A stretch of DNA of 64,000 nucleotides from Actinocatenispora sp036503555. Lineage in GTDB: Bacteria > Actinomycetota > Actinomycetes > Mycobacteriales > Micromonosporaceae. Position numbers and translations under genes: made by a program. Location of the stretch: contig DASXWQ010000013.1 in NCBI GenBank assembly GCA_036503555.1, positions 1-64,000 of the forward strand, in the 5' to 3' direction. This document shows, in pieces, positions 1 through 7,612 of the stretch (position 1 is the stretch's first letter; every line of letters starts with the position of its first letter). The notes under the pieces are model-generated. The model was given only the letters and a program-made list of their open reading frames with translations. It did no database searches and had not been told where the DNA came from.

Positions 1-115
1 GCGGTGTCCCGTCCCGCCGGATCGTCACGACGAGCAGCACGCCCGGCTCGAGCAGCCGTTCGCTCGCGATCGCGGCCAGCCTCGGCTGACGCCGCTCGAG
101 CTCGGCCCATCGCAT
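1..115 (-). CDS. PPOX-type (pyridoxamine 5'-phosphate oxidase-like) flavin protein, N-terminal part
   Basis: Only the first 38 codons lie in the window; the gene runs off the left edge. The ATG at 115-113 opens a peptide beginning MRWAELERRQPRLAAIASER and continuing with a hydrophobic strand and RRDGTP. This matches the N-terminus of actinobacterial split-barrel flavin/F420 proteins of the PPOX class, where a helix precedes the first beta strand and an RDG-P turn. It is divergent from selD with 27 bp between the start codons, so the promoters must overlap or be nearly leaderless. Substrate cannot be inferred. Family call is moderate because the barrel is missing. Confidence 0.6.
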   Translation of the reverse strand, partial: MRWAELERRQPRLAAIASERLLEPGVLLVVTIRRDGTP

Positions 116-142
116 GGCCGCAAGTTACCTAGGCTCACCGAC

Positions 143-1141
143 ATGAACGCCGTCCGGCTGACCTCGCTGGCGCGCGGCGGCGGCTGCGCCTGCAAGATCC
201 CGCCGGGCGAGCTGGAGGCCATGGTGGCCGGGCTGGCGGCGGCCGGGCCGGCGCCGGGCGCGGCGGGTGACCTGCTGGTCGGGCTCGGCGACGGCGACGA
301 CGCGGCGGTGGTGCGGCTCGACGCGCGTACCGGGATCGTGGCCACGACGGACTTCTTCACTCCGGTCGTCGACGACGCGTACGACTGGGGCCGGATCGCG
401 GCGACGAACGCCCTCTCCGACGTGTACGCGATGGGTGGCCGGCCGCTGGTCGCGGTGAACCTGCTGGGCTGGCCGCGGGACGTGCTGCCGGCGGAGCTGG
501 CGACGGAGGTGCTGCGCGGCGGCCTGGACGTGACGCGCGCGGCGGGCTGCCACCTGGCCGGCGGGCACAGCGTCGACGACCCGGAGCCGAAGTACGGGCT
601 GGCGGTGACCGGGCTGGTGGACCCGGACCGGCTGATCCGCAACGACGGTGGCCGGCCCGGGGTGCCGCTGTCGTTGACCAAGCCGCTCGGCATCGGCGTG
701 CTCAACACCCGGCACAAGCGCACCGGCGAGGTCTTCGCCCAGGCGGTCGCGGCGATGACGGAGCTGAACGCGTCGGCCGCCGGCGCCGCCGTCGCGGCCG
801 GCATCGACTGCGGTACCGACGTGACCGGTTTCGGCCTGCTCGGGCACCTGTTCAAGCTGGCCCGCGCGTCGGGCGTCACCGCGGTGATCGAGCACGCGGC
901 CGTGCCGTACCTGGCGGGGGCGCGGGACGCGGTGCGCGCCGGGTACGTCTCCGGTGGTACCCGGCGGAATCTGGACTGGGTGGCGGCCGGGACGGACTTC
1001 GGTGGCGTACCGGAGGAGGACCGGCTGTTGCTGGCGGACGCGCAGACGTCCGGCGGGCTGCTGCTGGCCGGCGAGATCCCCGGCGCCCCGGTCGTCGGCG
1101 AGCTGGTCCCGCGGGGCGAGCACACCCTGGTGATCCGCTGA
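143..1141 (+). CDS. selD: Selenide, water dikinase (selenophosphate synthetase)
   Basis: Makes monoselenophosphate from selenide and ATP, the selenium donor for selenocysteyl-tRNA. The 332-residue protein has the expected family length. The glycine-rich active-site loop GGGCACK is at residues 12-18: Cys15 sits where the catalytic Cys (or Sec) lies and Lys18 where the essential Lys lies. This SelD therefore uses Cys and is not itself a selenoprotein. The AIRS-like core is visible in the DDAAV segment (near residues 52-56) and the later GGHSVDDPEPKYG segment. It stands alone downstream of the divergent PPOX gene. The window also holds a Sec-containing formate dehydrogenase about 43 kb away, a plausible client. 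selA, selB and selC are not in the window. Confidence 0.95.
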   Translation: MNAVRLTSLARGGGCACKIPPGELEAMVAGLAAAGPAPGAAGDLLVGLGDGDDAAVVRLDARTGIVATTDFFTPVVDDAYDWGRIAATNALSDVYAMGGRPLVAVNLLGWPRDVLPAELATEVLRGGLDVTRAAGCHLAGGHSVDDPEPKYGLAVTGLVDPDRLIRNDGGRPGVPLSLTKPLGIGVLNTRHKRTGEVFAQAVAAMTELNASAAGAAVAAGIDCGTDVTGFGLLGHLFKLARASGVTAVIEHAAVPYLAGARDAVRAGYVSGGTRRNLDWVAAGTDFGGVPEEDRLLLADAQTSGGLLLAGEIPGAPVVGELVPRGEHTLVIR

Positions 1142-1319
1142 CCCGCGCGGCCCGCGCGGCTCGTGCTCAGGTGGTGCGCTGACCGCGCGGACCGTCTGCG
1201 GCGTGTCTGACCGTACGGGCCCGGACGCGGTATTCGCGAGGTCTCGTTGGGGCCGTCCCGCGCGCGGCTGATCGTCGTGTTTTCGCTGGTGGTTGGGCGA
1301 AATTGAGATGGCCGAGCCC

Positions 1320-1349
1320 TTGACCCTGCCCGAACGACGCGGCAATACT
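1320..1349 (+). promoter_or_regulatory. Candidate promoter of the IclR/OPT operon
   Basis: A TTGACC hexamer (1320-1325) is followed after 18 bp by AATACT (1344-1349). A second AT-rich hexamer, GATAAT, lies at 1365-1370. Both lie just upstream of the palindrome at 1378-1396. These are the only AT-rich sequences in the 274-bp gap between selD and the regulator. Assignment is by consensus only. Confidence 0.35.
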
Positions 1350-1377
1350 CGCGACATCGTCTCAGATAATCTAACGT

Positions 1378-1396
1378 CGTTTCAACTATTGAAACG
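1378..1396 (+). promoter_or_regulatory. Inverted-repeat operator, probable IclR-family site
   Basis: CGTTTCAA-CTA-TTGAAACG is a perfect 8-bp inverted repeat with a 3-bp spacer. It lies 20-38 bp before the GTG of the IclR-family gene and downstream of the candidate promoter hexamers. IclR-family repressors commonly bind such short palindromes and control their own operon. The position fits autorepression. Confidence 0.65.
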
Positions 1397-1415
1397 CCTT
1401 CGAGGACGGTGCTTC

Positions 1416-2216
1416 GTGACCGAGACCAGCATGACCACGGCCGGTGTGGACCCCGACGCCGACCGTGGCCCAGCCCGTACCGCCGATCGCGCGCTCCGGG
1501 TGCTGCTGGCGTTCCGTCAGCGGCCCGAGTGGGGTGTGAGCGACCTCGCCCGCGCGCTCGGGCTGGACAAGGCGAACATCCACCGCCTGCTGACCACGCT
1601 CGCCGGCCGGGGCTTCGTGCTGGCCGACCCCGACACCCGGCGGTACCGGCTCGGTCCGGCGATCGCCGTGCTCGCCCGCGCCGCTGAGCGTGGCGGTGCG
1701 CTGGAGGCGGCGGCCCGCCCGTACCTCGCCGAACTCGCCCACGACCTGGACGAGAGCGCGATCCTCAACGTGCCGCACGGCGCCGCGTACCGGTGCACGC
1801 TCGCGGTCGACGCCGCCGGCCCGGTGCGCTACTCCGCGACGGTCGGCGAGACGATCCCGCTGCACGGCGGCGCGGCCGGCCACGCGATCTTCGCGTTCTA
1901 CCCGGCCGAGACGGTCCGGCACCTGCTGGACGGGGCGCTGCCGAAGTTCAACGACCGCACGGTCGTCGACGTCGACGACCTCTTCACCCGGTACGCGCGG
2001 GTCCGCGCCGACGGTGTCGCCATCTCCCACGGCGAGTACGACCCGAACGTCACCTCCGTCGCGGCGCCCCTGTTCGCCGCCGGCCAGGTCGTCGGCTCGC
2101 TCGTGGTGATCGGACCGCAGGACCGGATGTCCGCCAAGGTCGACACCGTCGTCGACCGGGTACGCGCCGCCGCCGAACGACTCAGCCGGCTGCTCGACGG
2201 CGTACCGACGCCCTAG
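1416..2216 (+). CDS. IclR-family transcriptional regulator
   Basis: DNA-binding regulator of 266 residues. The winged helix-turn-helix occupies about residues 24-85 (VSDLARALGLDKANIHRLL at 41-59). The effector-binding domain follows, with the usual segment around YSATVGETIPLHGGAAGHAI and the late NVTSVAAP motif. GTG 1416 was chosen because GAGGA (1402-1406) is well spaced before it; the in-frame ATG at 1431 is the alternative. It is followed after 26 bp by the OPT transporter and probably controls the seven-gene operon that ends at 8544. The perfect palindrome immediately upstream is its likely operator. The effector is unknown; peptides or their breakdown products are a guess from the neighbours. 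Confidence 0.9.
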   Translation: MTETSMTTAGVDPDADRGPARTADRALRVLLAFRQRPEWGVSDLARALGLDKANIHRLLTTLAGRGFVLADPDTRRYRLGPAIAVLARAAERGGALEAAARPYLAELAHDLDESAILNVPHGAAYRCTLAVDAAGPVRYSATVGETIPLHGGAAGHAIFAFYPAETVRHLLDGALPKFNDRTVVDVDDLFTRYARVRADGVAISHGEYDPNVTSVAAPLFAAGQVVGSLVVIGPQDRMSAKVDTVVDRVRAAAERLSRLLDGVPTP

Positions 2217-2242
2217 CGGCCCGCCGCTTCCCAAGGAGAACC

Positions 2243-3871
2243 ATGGCTGTGCAGACTCCCCTCAAGGGTGCGGACCTCAACGGTCCGGGATCGCACCCGC
2301 GCGCGTTCGAACCGGTGGTACTCATCCTCACGGTGGTGCTGTCGGTCGTCGGCGCGTTCATCGGCCTGCACCTCGTCACCACGCTGGGGATCACCGCGAA
2401 CACGGCGGTGATCGGCGCGCTGGTGGCGATGCTGGTCGGCCGCATCCCGCTCCGCAAGCTGCGCGACATGCGCTCGATCCACCGGCAGAACCTGGTGCAG
2501 TCCGCGGTGTCCGGCGCGACGTTCGCCGCGGCGAACTCGCTGCTCGTGCCGATCGCGGTGCCGTTCGTACTGGGCCGGCACGACCTGGTGTGGCCGATGC
2601 TGGTCGGCGCCGGGATCGGTCTCGCGGTCGACACGTGGGTGCTGTTCCGGGTGTTCGACTCGAAGCTGTTCCCGGCGAAGGCGACGTGGCCGCCCGGCCA
2701 GGCCGCGGCGGAGACGATGATCGCGGGCGACGAGGGCGGCCGGAAGGCGATCGTCCTCGGCATCGGCGGCATCGTCGGTTTCGTCGGATCGTTCATCAAG
2801 GTCGGCGGGGCGGCGCTGCCGTTCTCCGCGGCCGGCGTGGCGCTGATCGGCAACATCTGGGCGCTGGGCATGTTCGGTGTCGGCCTCGGCGCCCGGCAGT
2901 ACGGCCAGGAGTGGTTCGGTGTCGACCTCAACGCGCTGTACATCCCGCACGGCTTCATGGTCGGTGCCGGTGTCGTCGCGCTCGTTCAGGCAGTCTTCCT
3001 GCTGGTACGGCGGGAGAAGAAGACCGAGGTCGAGCTGCCGGAGACGGAGCGGCCGACGGTCGACGAGCGGGGCCTGCGGCGCGCGCTCGGCGAAGGCTAC
3101 GTGCTGTTCACGCTCGGCGCCGTCGTGGTCGGCCTGCTCGGCGGGGTGCTTGGGCACCTGTCGCCCCTGGCGATGGTCGGCTGGTGCCTGCTGGCCGGAT
3201 TCGCCGCGCTGGTGCACGAGCTGATCGTCGGTTTGGCCGCGATGCACTCGGGCTGGTTCCCGGCGTTCGCGGTGACGCTGATCTTCCTGGTGCTGGGCCT
3301 GGTCGTCGGCATCCCGACGATCCCGCTGGCGCTGTTCGTCGCGTACGTCGCGGCCACCGGCCCGGCCTTCGCCGACATGGGGTACGACCTGAAGGCCGGC
3401 TGGATCGTCCGGCGCGGCGGCACGCCGTACCGGCTGGTCGAGCGGGCCGGGCGCAAGCAGCAGTACTTCGCGCAGCTCGTCGGTTTCGGCGTCGCGCTGG
3501 TCGTCGTCGCGCTGACCTGGCAGTCGTACTTCCACAACGGCGAGATCCCGCCGGTGTCGAAGGTGTACGCGGACACCGTGGCGCACGGGCTGACCGACAC
3601 GCACATGCTGATGAACATCCTGCTGTGGGCGATCCCGGGTGCCGCGATCCAGCTCATCGGCGGGCCGAAGCGGCAGATGGGCGTGCTGCTCGCCACCGGC
3701 CTCCTGATCCTCACGCCGTACGCGTGCTGGTTCGTGTTCGGCGCGCTGGTGCTGCGGATCGTCTGGACGAAGGTCAAGGGCGACAAGGCCGAGAACGACC
3801 TCAACCTGATCGGCTCCGGCCTCATCGCCGGCAGCTCGCTCACCGATGTCAGTCGCGTCGTGAAGGGATGA
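2243..3871 (+). CDS. OPT/YSL-family oligopeptide or metal-chelate transporter
   Basis: Integral membrane protein of 542 residues with about 12-14 hydrophobic segments, matching the bacterial OPT family. The first segment begins near residue 25. OPT-like stretches include the WPPGQAAAETMIAG segment and the later loop with DMGYDLKAGW. A strong Shine-Dalgarno sequence, AAGGAG (2233-2238), precedes ATG 2243. OPT proteins are proton-coupled importers of small peptides or metal-peptide chelates. The hydrolases encoded directly downstream favour peptides or amides as cargo, but metal-chelate uptake is not excluded. Confidence 0.85.
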   Translation: MAVQTPLKGADLNGPGSHPRAFEPVVLILTVVLSVVGAFIGLHLVTTLGITANTAVIGALVAMLVGRIPLRKLRDMRSIHRQNLVQSAVSGATFAAANSLLVPIAVPFVLGRHDLVWPMLVGAGIGLAVDTWVLFRVFDSKLFPAKATWPPGQAAAETMIAGDEGGRKAIVLGIGGIVGFVGSFIKVGGAALPFSAAGVALIGNIWALGMFGVGLGARQYGQEWFGVDLNALYIPHGFMVGAGVVALVQAVFLLVRREKKTEVELPETERPTVDERGLRRALGEGYVLFTLGAVVVGLLGGVLGHLSPLAMVGWCLLAGFAALVHELIVGLAAMHSGWFPAFAVTLIFLVLGLVVGIPTIPLALFVAYVAATGPAFADMGYDLKAGWIVRRGGTPYRLVERAGRKQQYFAQLVGFGVALVVVALTWQSYFHNGEIPPVSKVYADTVAHGLTDTHMLMNILLWAIPGAAIQLIGGPKRQMGVLLATGLLILTPYACWFVFGALVLRIVWTKVKGDKAENDLNLIGSGLIAGSSLTDVSRVVKG

Positions 3872-3878
3872 CCCGCTC

Positions 3879-4958
3879 GTGGAGGTAACCAGCCGTATCG
3901 AGTCTCGCCCCGAATACCTGTCGTACGAGGCGGCGATCGGGGCGCGGAAGCTCGTCGAGGAGATCATGCTGGTCAAGCCCGGCGAGGACGTGGTGATCAC
4001 CGGCGACACCGCGACTGACTCCCGGGTGGTCGAGCTGACCGCCCAGGCGGTCGCCGCGGCCGGCGGCAACCCGACCGTCATCCGGTACGACACGCGGCCG
4101 ACGGTGGCGATGGAGCCGCCCGGCCCGGTCGCCGGAGCGGTGGCGCGCTCGCAGGTGTGGATCGAGTACACGCAGTCGTACATCATGCATTCGGAGGCGT
4201 TCCGGACGGCGATGGCGGCCGGCACCCGGTACGCGAACCTGACCGGCATGGACGTGCAGATGCTCGTCGACACGGTCGGCAAGGTCGACTTCGCCGGTAC
4301 CACCGAGCTGGGCAAGGCGCTCGTCGCGCTGTTGGCGGCGGCCGACGAGGTGCACATCACCACGCCGGCGGGTACGGACATCCGTGGCCGCAACGGGGAC
4401 CGGCCGATCAACCTGCGCGGCAAGCCGGCCGAGAAGCCGGGCGAGACGGTCATGCTGGCCGGGCAGATCTCCTGGAACCCCCTGGAGGAGACGCAGAACG
4501 GCGTGCTCGTCTTCGACGGCGCCGCCTGGCCGCCGAACGAGCTGGGCCTGCTGCGTGCGCCGATCCGGATGACCGTCGAGAACGGTGTGGTGACGGCGAT
4601 CGAGGGCGACGGGCCGGACGCGGCGACGTTCCGCCGGTGGATGGCCGCGCAGGCGGCGCTTGAGACCGGCGAGAACATGTACCGGGTCGCGCACTGGTCG
4701 CTCGGCTTCAACCCGGGCGTCACGAAGCCGACCGGCCGCATCGTCGAGGACGAGCGGGTGTTCGGCTGCGTGGAGCTGGGCATCGGTACGAAGGGCGGCT
4801 GGATCGGCGGCGCGCCGTGGGTCGCGCCGGCGCACACCGACGGCTCGCTGCTGAACCCGACGATCGAGCTGGACGGCGAGCCGATCGAGGTCGAGGGCCG
4901 GTACGTGCACCCGACGCTCGTCGAGATCTGTCACCGCCTCGGCATCGCGGGGTACTGA
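3879..4958 (+). CDS. M29/NicX-like metalloenzyme (leucyl aminopeptidase-like or 2,5-dihydroxypyridine dioxygenase-like)
   Basis: The 359-residue protein belongs to the thermophilic aminopeptidase M29/NicX group. His272 (RVAHWSLG), His319 and Asp321 (PAHTDG) fall almost exactly where NicX has its iron-binding His265, His318 and Asp320. The same fold also includes annotated leucyl aminopeptidases. Context (OPT importer before, S33 peptidase after) favours peptide or amide hydrolysis, while residue spacing favours a NicX-type non-heme iron site. The reaction is therefore unsettled. The start is GTG 3879, seven bases after the transporter stop. The stop overlaps the next ATG as TGATG. Confidence 0.75.
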   Translation: MEVTSRIESRPEYLSYEAAIGARKLVEEIMLVKPGEDVVITGDTATDSRVVELTAQAVAAAGGNPTVIRYDTRPTVAMEPPGPVAGAVARSQVWIEYTQSYIMHSEAFRTAMAAGTRYANLTGMDVQMLVDTVGKVDFAGTTELGKALVALLAAADEVHITTPAGTDIRGRNGDRPINLRGKPAEKPGETVMLAGQISWNPLEETQNGVLVFDGAAWPPNELGLLRAPIRMTVENGVVTAIEGDGPDAATFRRWMAAQAALETGENMYRVAHWSLGFNPGVTKPTGRIVEDERVFGCVELGIGTKGGWIGGAPWVAPAHTDGSLLNPTIELDGEPIEVEGRYVHPTLVEICHRLGIAGY

Positions 4959-6223
4959 TGATCACCGGGACGTACCGCGCGCACGGGATGGTGTTCACCG
5001 ATCACGTGGTCGAGGTACCGCTGGACCACGCGCGGCCGGACGGGCCGACGATCGAGGTGTTCGCGCGCGAGGTCGTCGACGCGGACAAGGCCCGTCGCGA
5101 CCTGCCCTACCTGCTCTACCTCCAGGGCGGGCCGGGTGGGAAGGCGGTACGGCCGGCGGCGCGGAGCGGGTTCGTCGCCCGCGCGCTGGACGAGTACCGC
5201 GTGGTGTTGCTGGACCAGCGCGGCACCGGCCGGTCCACGCCGGTGAACCGGCAGACGCTGACCGGTGACGCCGCCGCGCAGGCCGAGTACCTGTCGCACT
5301 TCCGGGCCGACGCGATCGTCGCCGACGCCGAGGCCCTGCGCCACGAGATCGCCGGCGACGCACCGTGGGACACGCTCGGCCAGAGCTACGGCGGTTTCGT
5401 CACGCTGACCTATCTCTCGACCGCACCCCAGGGCGTACGCCGCGCGTTCGTCACCGGCGGCCTGCCGTCGCTGACCGCGACCGCCGCCGACGTGTACCGG
5501 GTGACGTTCGACCGGATGGTGGAGAAGAACGCGGCGTACTTCGCGCGGCATCCCGGCGACCGCGCGCTGTGCGCGCGGATCGCCGAGCACCTGGCCGGCG
5601 CCGACGTCCGGATGCCGACCGGGGAACGGCTGTCGCCGCGCCGGTTCCAGGGCGTCGGCGTGGGGCTCGGGCAGCGGTCCGGCTTCGACACGCTGCACTG
5701 GCTGCTGGAGGAGGCGTTCGTCGGCCGCGAGCTGTCCGACACGTTCCTTGCTGGTGTGCACGACACGGTCAGCCTCGCCACCCGCCCGCTGTACGCGGTG
5801 TTCCAGGAGCTGATCTACAACCAGGGTGCGGCGTCCTGCTGGGCCGCCGAGGCCGAGTACGCCGGCCGGCCGGAGTTCGCCGCGGACGCCGACGACTTCC
5901 TGTTCACCGGCGAGACGTACCACCCGTTCCACTTCGCCGAGGACCCGGGGCTCGTTCCGCTGGCCGGCGCCGCTGACCTGCTGGCCCGGCGTACCGACTG
6001 GCCGGCGCTGTACGACGTGGATCGGTTGTGCCGCAACGAGGTCCCGGTGTACGCGGCCGTGTACCACGACGACATGTACGTGGCGCGCGAGTTCTCGCTG
6101 GAGACGGCGCGCGCGGTGGCCAACGTACGGCCGTGGGTCACCAACGAGTACGAGCACGACGGTCTGCGGGAGAGCCCCGCGGTGCTGGACCGCCTGCTGT
6201 CCATGGCGAAGGAGGACGCATGA
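4958..6223 (+). CDS. Alpha/beta hydrolase, S33 proline-iminopeptidase-like
   Basis: The 421-residue serine hydrolase has the S33 layout: oxyanion loop LQGGPGG at residues 55-61, DQRGTGRS at about 86-93, and nucleophile elbow GQSYGG at 141-146 with Ser143 as nucleophile. A large helical cap follows, and a late His lies near the C-terminus (YEHDG). The family releases N-terminal proline or other residues from short peptides, usually in the cytoplasm. It overlaps the preceding stop by one base and ends in ATGA, which opens a 20-codon cassette before aroM. Substrate specificity is inferred only from the family. Confidence 0.85.
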   Translation: MITGTYRAHGMVFTDHVVEVPLDHARPDGPTIEVFAREVVDADKARRDLPYLLYLQGGPGGKAVRPAARSGFVARALDEYRVVLLDQRGTGRSTPVNRQTLTGDAAAQAEYLSHFRADAIVADAEALRHEIAGDAPWDTLGQSYGGFVTLTYLSTAPQGVRRAFVTGGLPSLTATAADVYRVTFDRMVEKNAAYFARHPGDRALCARIAEHLAGADVRMPTGERLSPRRFQGVGVGLGQRSGFDTLHWLLEEAFVGRELSDTFLAGVHDTVSLATRPLYAVFQELIYNQGAASCWAAEAEYAGRPEFAADADDFLFTGETYHPFHFAEDPGLVPLAGAADLLARRTDWPALYDVDRLCRNEVPVYAAVYHDDMYVAREFSLETARAVANVRPWVTNEYEHDGLRESPAVLDRLLSMAKEDA

Positions 6224-6282
6224 GCGAGCGAATCACGTTCGTGCCTCGTGGCGGCGCCGAGCGAAGCGAAGTGGCGGCATGA
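6220..6282 (+). CDS. 20-codon intercistronic cassette (mini-ORF), type A
   Basis: Encodes MSERITFVPRGGAERSEVAA. Its ATG overlaps the stop of the S33 hydrolase (ATGA, 6220-6223). Its TGA overlaps the ATG of aroM (ATGA, 6279-6282). The MSER start and the FVPR-GG-ERSE-AA tail recur in two copies at 43787-43950. This placement makes translation continuous through the junction, so the peptide may exist only to couple the two genes. Not recognised as any known family. Confidence 0.7.
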   Translation: MSERITFVPRGGAERSEVAA

Positions 6283-6962
6283 GTAGCCGGACGCTGGGTG
6301 TGGTGACGATCGGGCAGTCACCGCGGGTCGACATGGTGCCGGAAATGCTGCCGTGGCTGGGCCTCACACCCGACTCGGTGGTGGAGCGCGGTGCGCTGGA
6401 CGGCCTGTCGGCGAGCGGGATCTCGGCGCTCGCGCCGACCCGGCGTACCGAGCACGTGCTGACCACCCGCCTCGCCGACGGCTCGTCGGTGGTACTCGAC
6501 CACGACGCCGCCGTCGACCGCGTGCAGTACGCGATCAGTGAGCTGGAACCGTCCGTCGACGCCACGCTCGTGGTGTGCACCGGTGAGTTCCCGCTGCTGA
6601 CGCACAACAAGCCGCTGCTGTTCGCCGAGCGCCTGTTGCTCGGCGGTGCGGCCGCACTGTGCGAGCACGAGCCGGTCGGCGTGATCTGCCCGCTGGCCGC
6701 CCAGGTACGCATGAGCCACGACAAGTGGCGCCCGGTGGTCGGCCCGGTGGTCGTCGCCGCGGCCACGCCGTACGAGGACGGGGCGGCGGATTCCGTTGCG
6801 GCGGCGGCGAAGCAGCTCGCCGGGGTCGGTGCGACCCGGATCGTGCTGGACTGCATGGGCTACACGGACGAGATGCGCCGGGCCGCGGCCGACGCCGCGG
6901 GCGTACCCGTGCTGCTGGCCCGCGGGCTCGTCGCGCGCCTGGCCGGGGAGCTGGTCGCATGA
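6279..6962 (+). CDS. AroM-family protein
   Basis: The 227-residue protein starts with SSRTLGVVTIGQSPRVDMVP, the AroM hallmark, and continues as an Asp/Glu-racemase-like alpha/beta fold with a late LDCMGYTDEMR segment. AroM was named from its position next to aroL in enterobacteria and has no established reaction. It overlaps the mini-ORF before it and the racemase-like gene after it by 4 bp each. Co-occurrence with an OPT transporter, a racemase-like protein and DUF1177 suggests a shared catabolic role. Confidence 0.85.
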   Translation: MSSRTLGVVTIGQSPRVDMVPEMLPWLGLTPDSVVERGALDGLSASGISALAPTRRTEHVLTTRLADGSSVVLDHDAAVDRVQYAISELEPSVDATLVVCTGEFPLLTHNKPLLFAERLLLGGAAALCEHEPVGVICPLAAQVRMSHDKWRPVVGPVVVAAATPYEDGAADSVAAAAKQLAGVGATRIVLDCMGYTDEMRRAAADAAGVPVLLARGLVARLAGELVA

Positions 6963-7612
6963 CGCTGGGCGTGGTACGGGTGCTCACGAGCGACGACGAG
7001 GACTTCGTCGGTACGCACGGCCGCGCGATCACCGCGCGGTACGCGATCCCGGCGGTGTCGCGGTGCATTCCCGGTCAACCGCACGGGATCCACGACGCGG
7101 CGACCGAGGCGGTCGCGACGCCGAAGATCGTCGCGCTGGCACGGGAACTGGTCGCCGACGGCGCCGGTTGCGTGCTGATCAGCTGCGCCGCGGACCCGGC
7201 GCTGGCCGAGACGCGCGCCGCGGTGGACGTACCGGTGGTCGGCGCCGGGTCGGCGGCGGCGTCGGTGGCGCTCGGGCTCGGCGGCCGGATCGGCGTGCTG
7301 GGCCTCAACGACGCGGCGCCGCGCGCGGTGTCCGACCCGCTCGGCGACCGGCTGGTCGCCTCGGCCCGGCCGGACGGCGTACGCACCACCACCGACCTGC
7401 TCGGACCCGGCGCCGGCGTACGGGCGCTGGACGCGTGCCGGCGGCTGGTCGACGCCGGTGCCGACGTGATCCTGTTCGCCTGCACCGGACTGACGACCAT
7501 CGGCCTTGCGGACACGGTCCGCGCCGAGCTGGGCGTACCGGCGGTCGACGCGGTGCTGGCCGCCGGCCTGCTCGCCTCGTACGCCATGTATCCACGAAAG
7601 GAAGAACTGTGA
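6959..7612 (+). CDS. Aspartate/glutamate/hydantoin racemase-family protein
   Basis: The 217-residue protein has the two-Cys design of the superfamily: Cys76 in LISCAADP and Cys175 in LFACTGLTT, one in each lobe, facing a pseudo-symmetric active site. The family covers cofactor-independent racemases and isomerases of amino acids and hydantoins. ATG 6959 overlaps the aroM stop. Possible roles are racemisation of a D-residue released from the imported compound or isomerisation of a dicarboxylate. Function beyond the superfamily is not visible. Confidence 0.8.
   Translation: MTLGVVRVLTSDDEDFVGTHGRAITARYAIPAVSRCIPGQPHGIHDAATEAVATPKIVALARELVADGAGCVLISCAADPALAETRAAVDVPVVGAGSAAASVALGLGGRIGVLGLNDAAPRAVSDPLGDRLVASARPDGVRTTTDLLGPGAGVRALDACRRLVDAGADVILFACTGLTTIGLADTVRAELGVPAVDAVLAAGLLASYAMYPRKEEL

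Noticed and set aside
1142..1292. A tRNA-Sec gene next to selD
   Set aside because: No acceptor stem, extended variable arm or T-loop consensus could be found in this gap or in the first 142 bases.
125..1357. Long open frame on the minus strand opposite selD
   Set aside because: It is the antisense shadow typical of high-GC genes; the plus strand has clear SelD motifs.
2213..4837. An 874-codon open frame on the minus strand
   Set aside because: It spans two clearly coding plus-strand genes and has Arg/Asp/Pro-rich shadow composition without domains.
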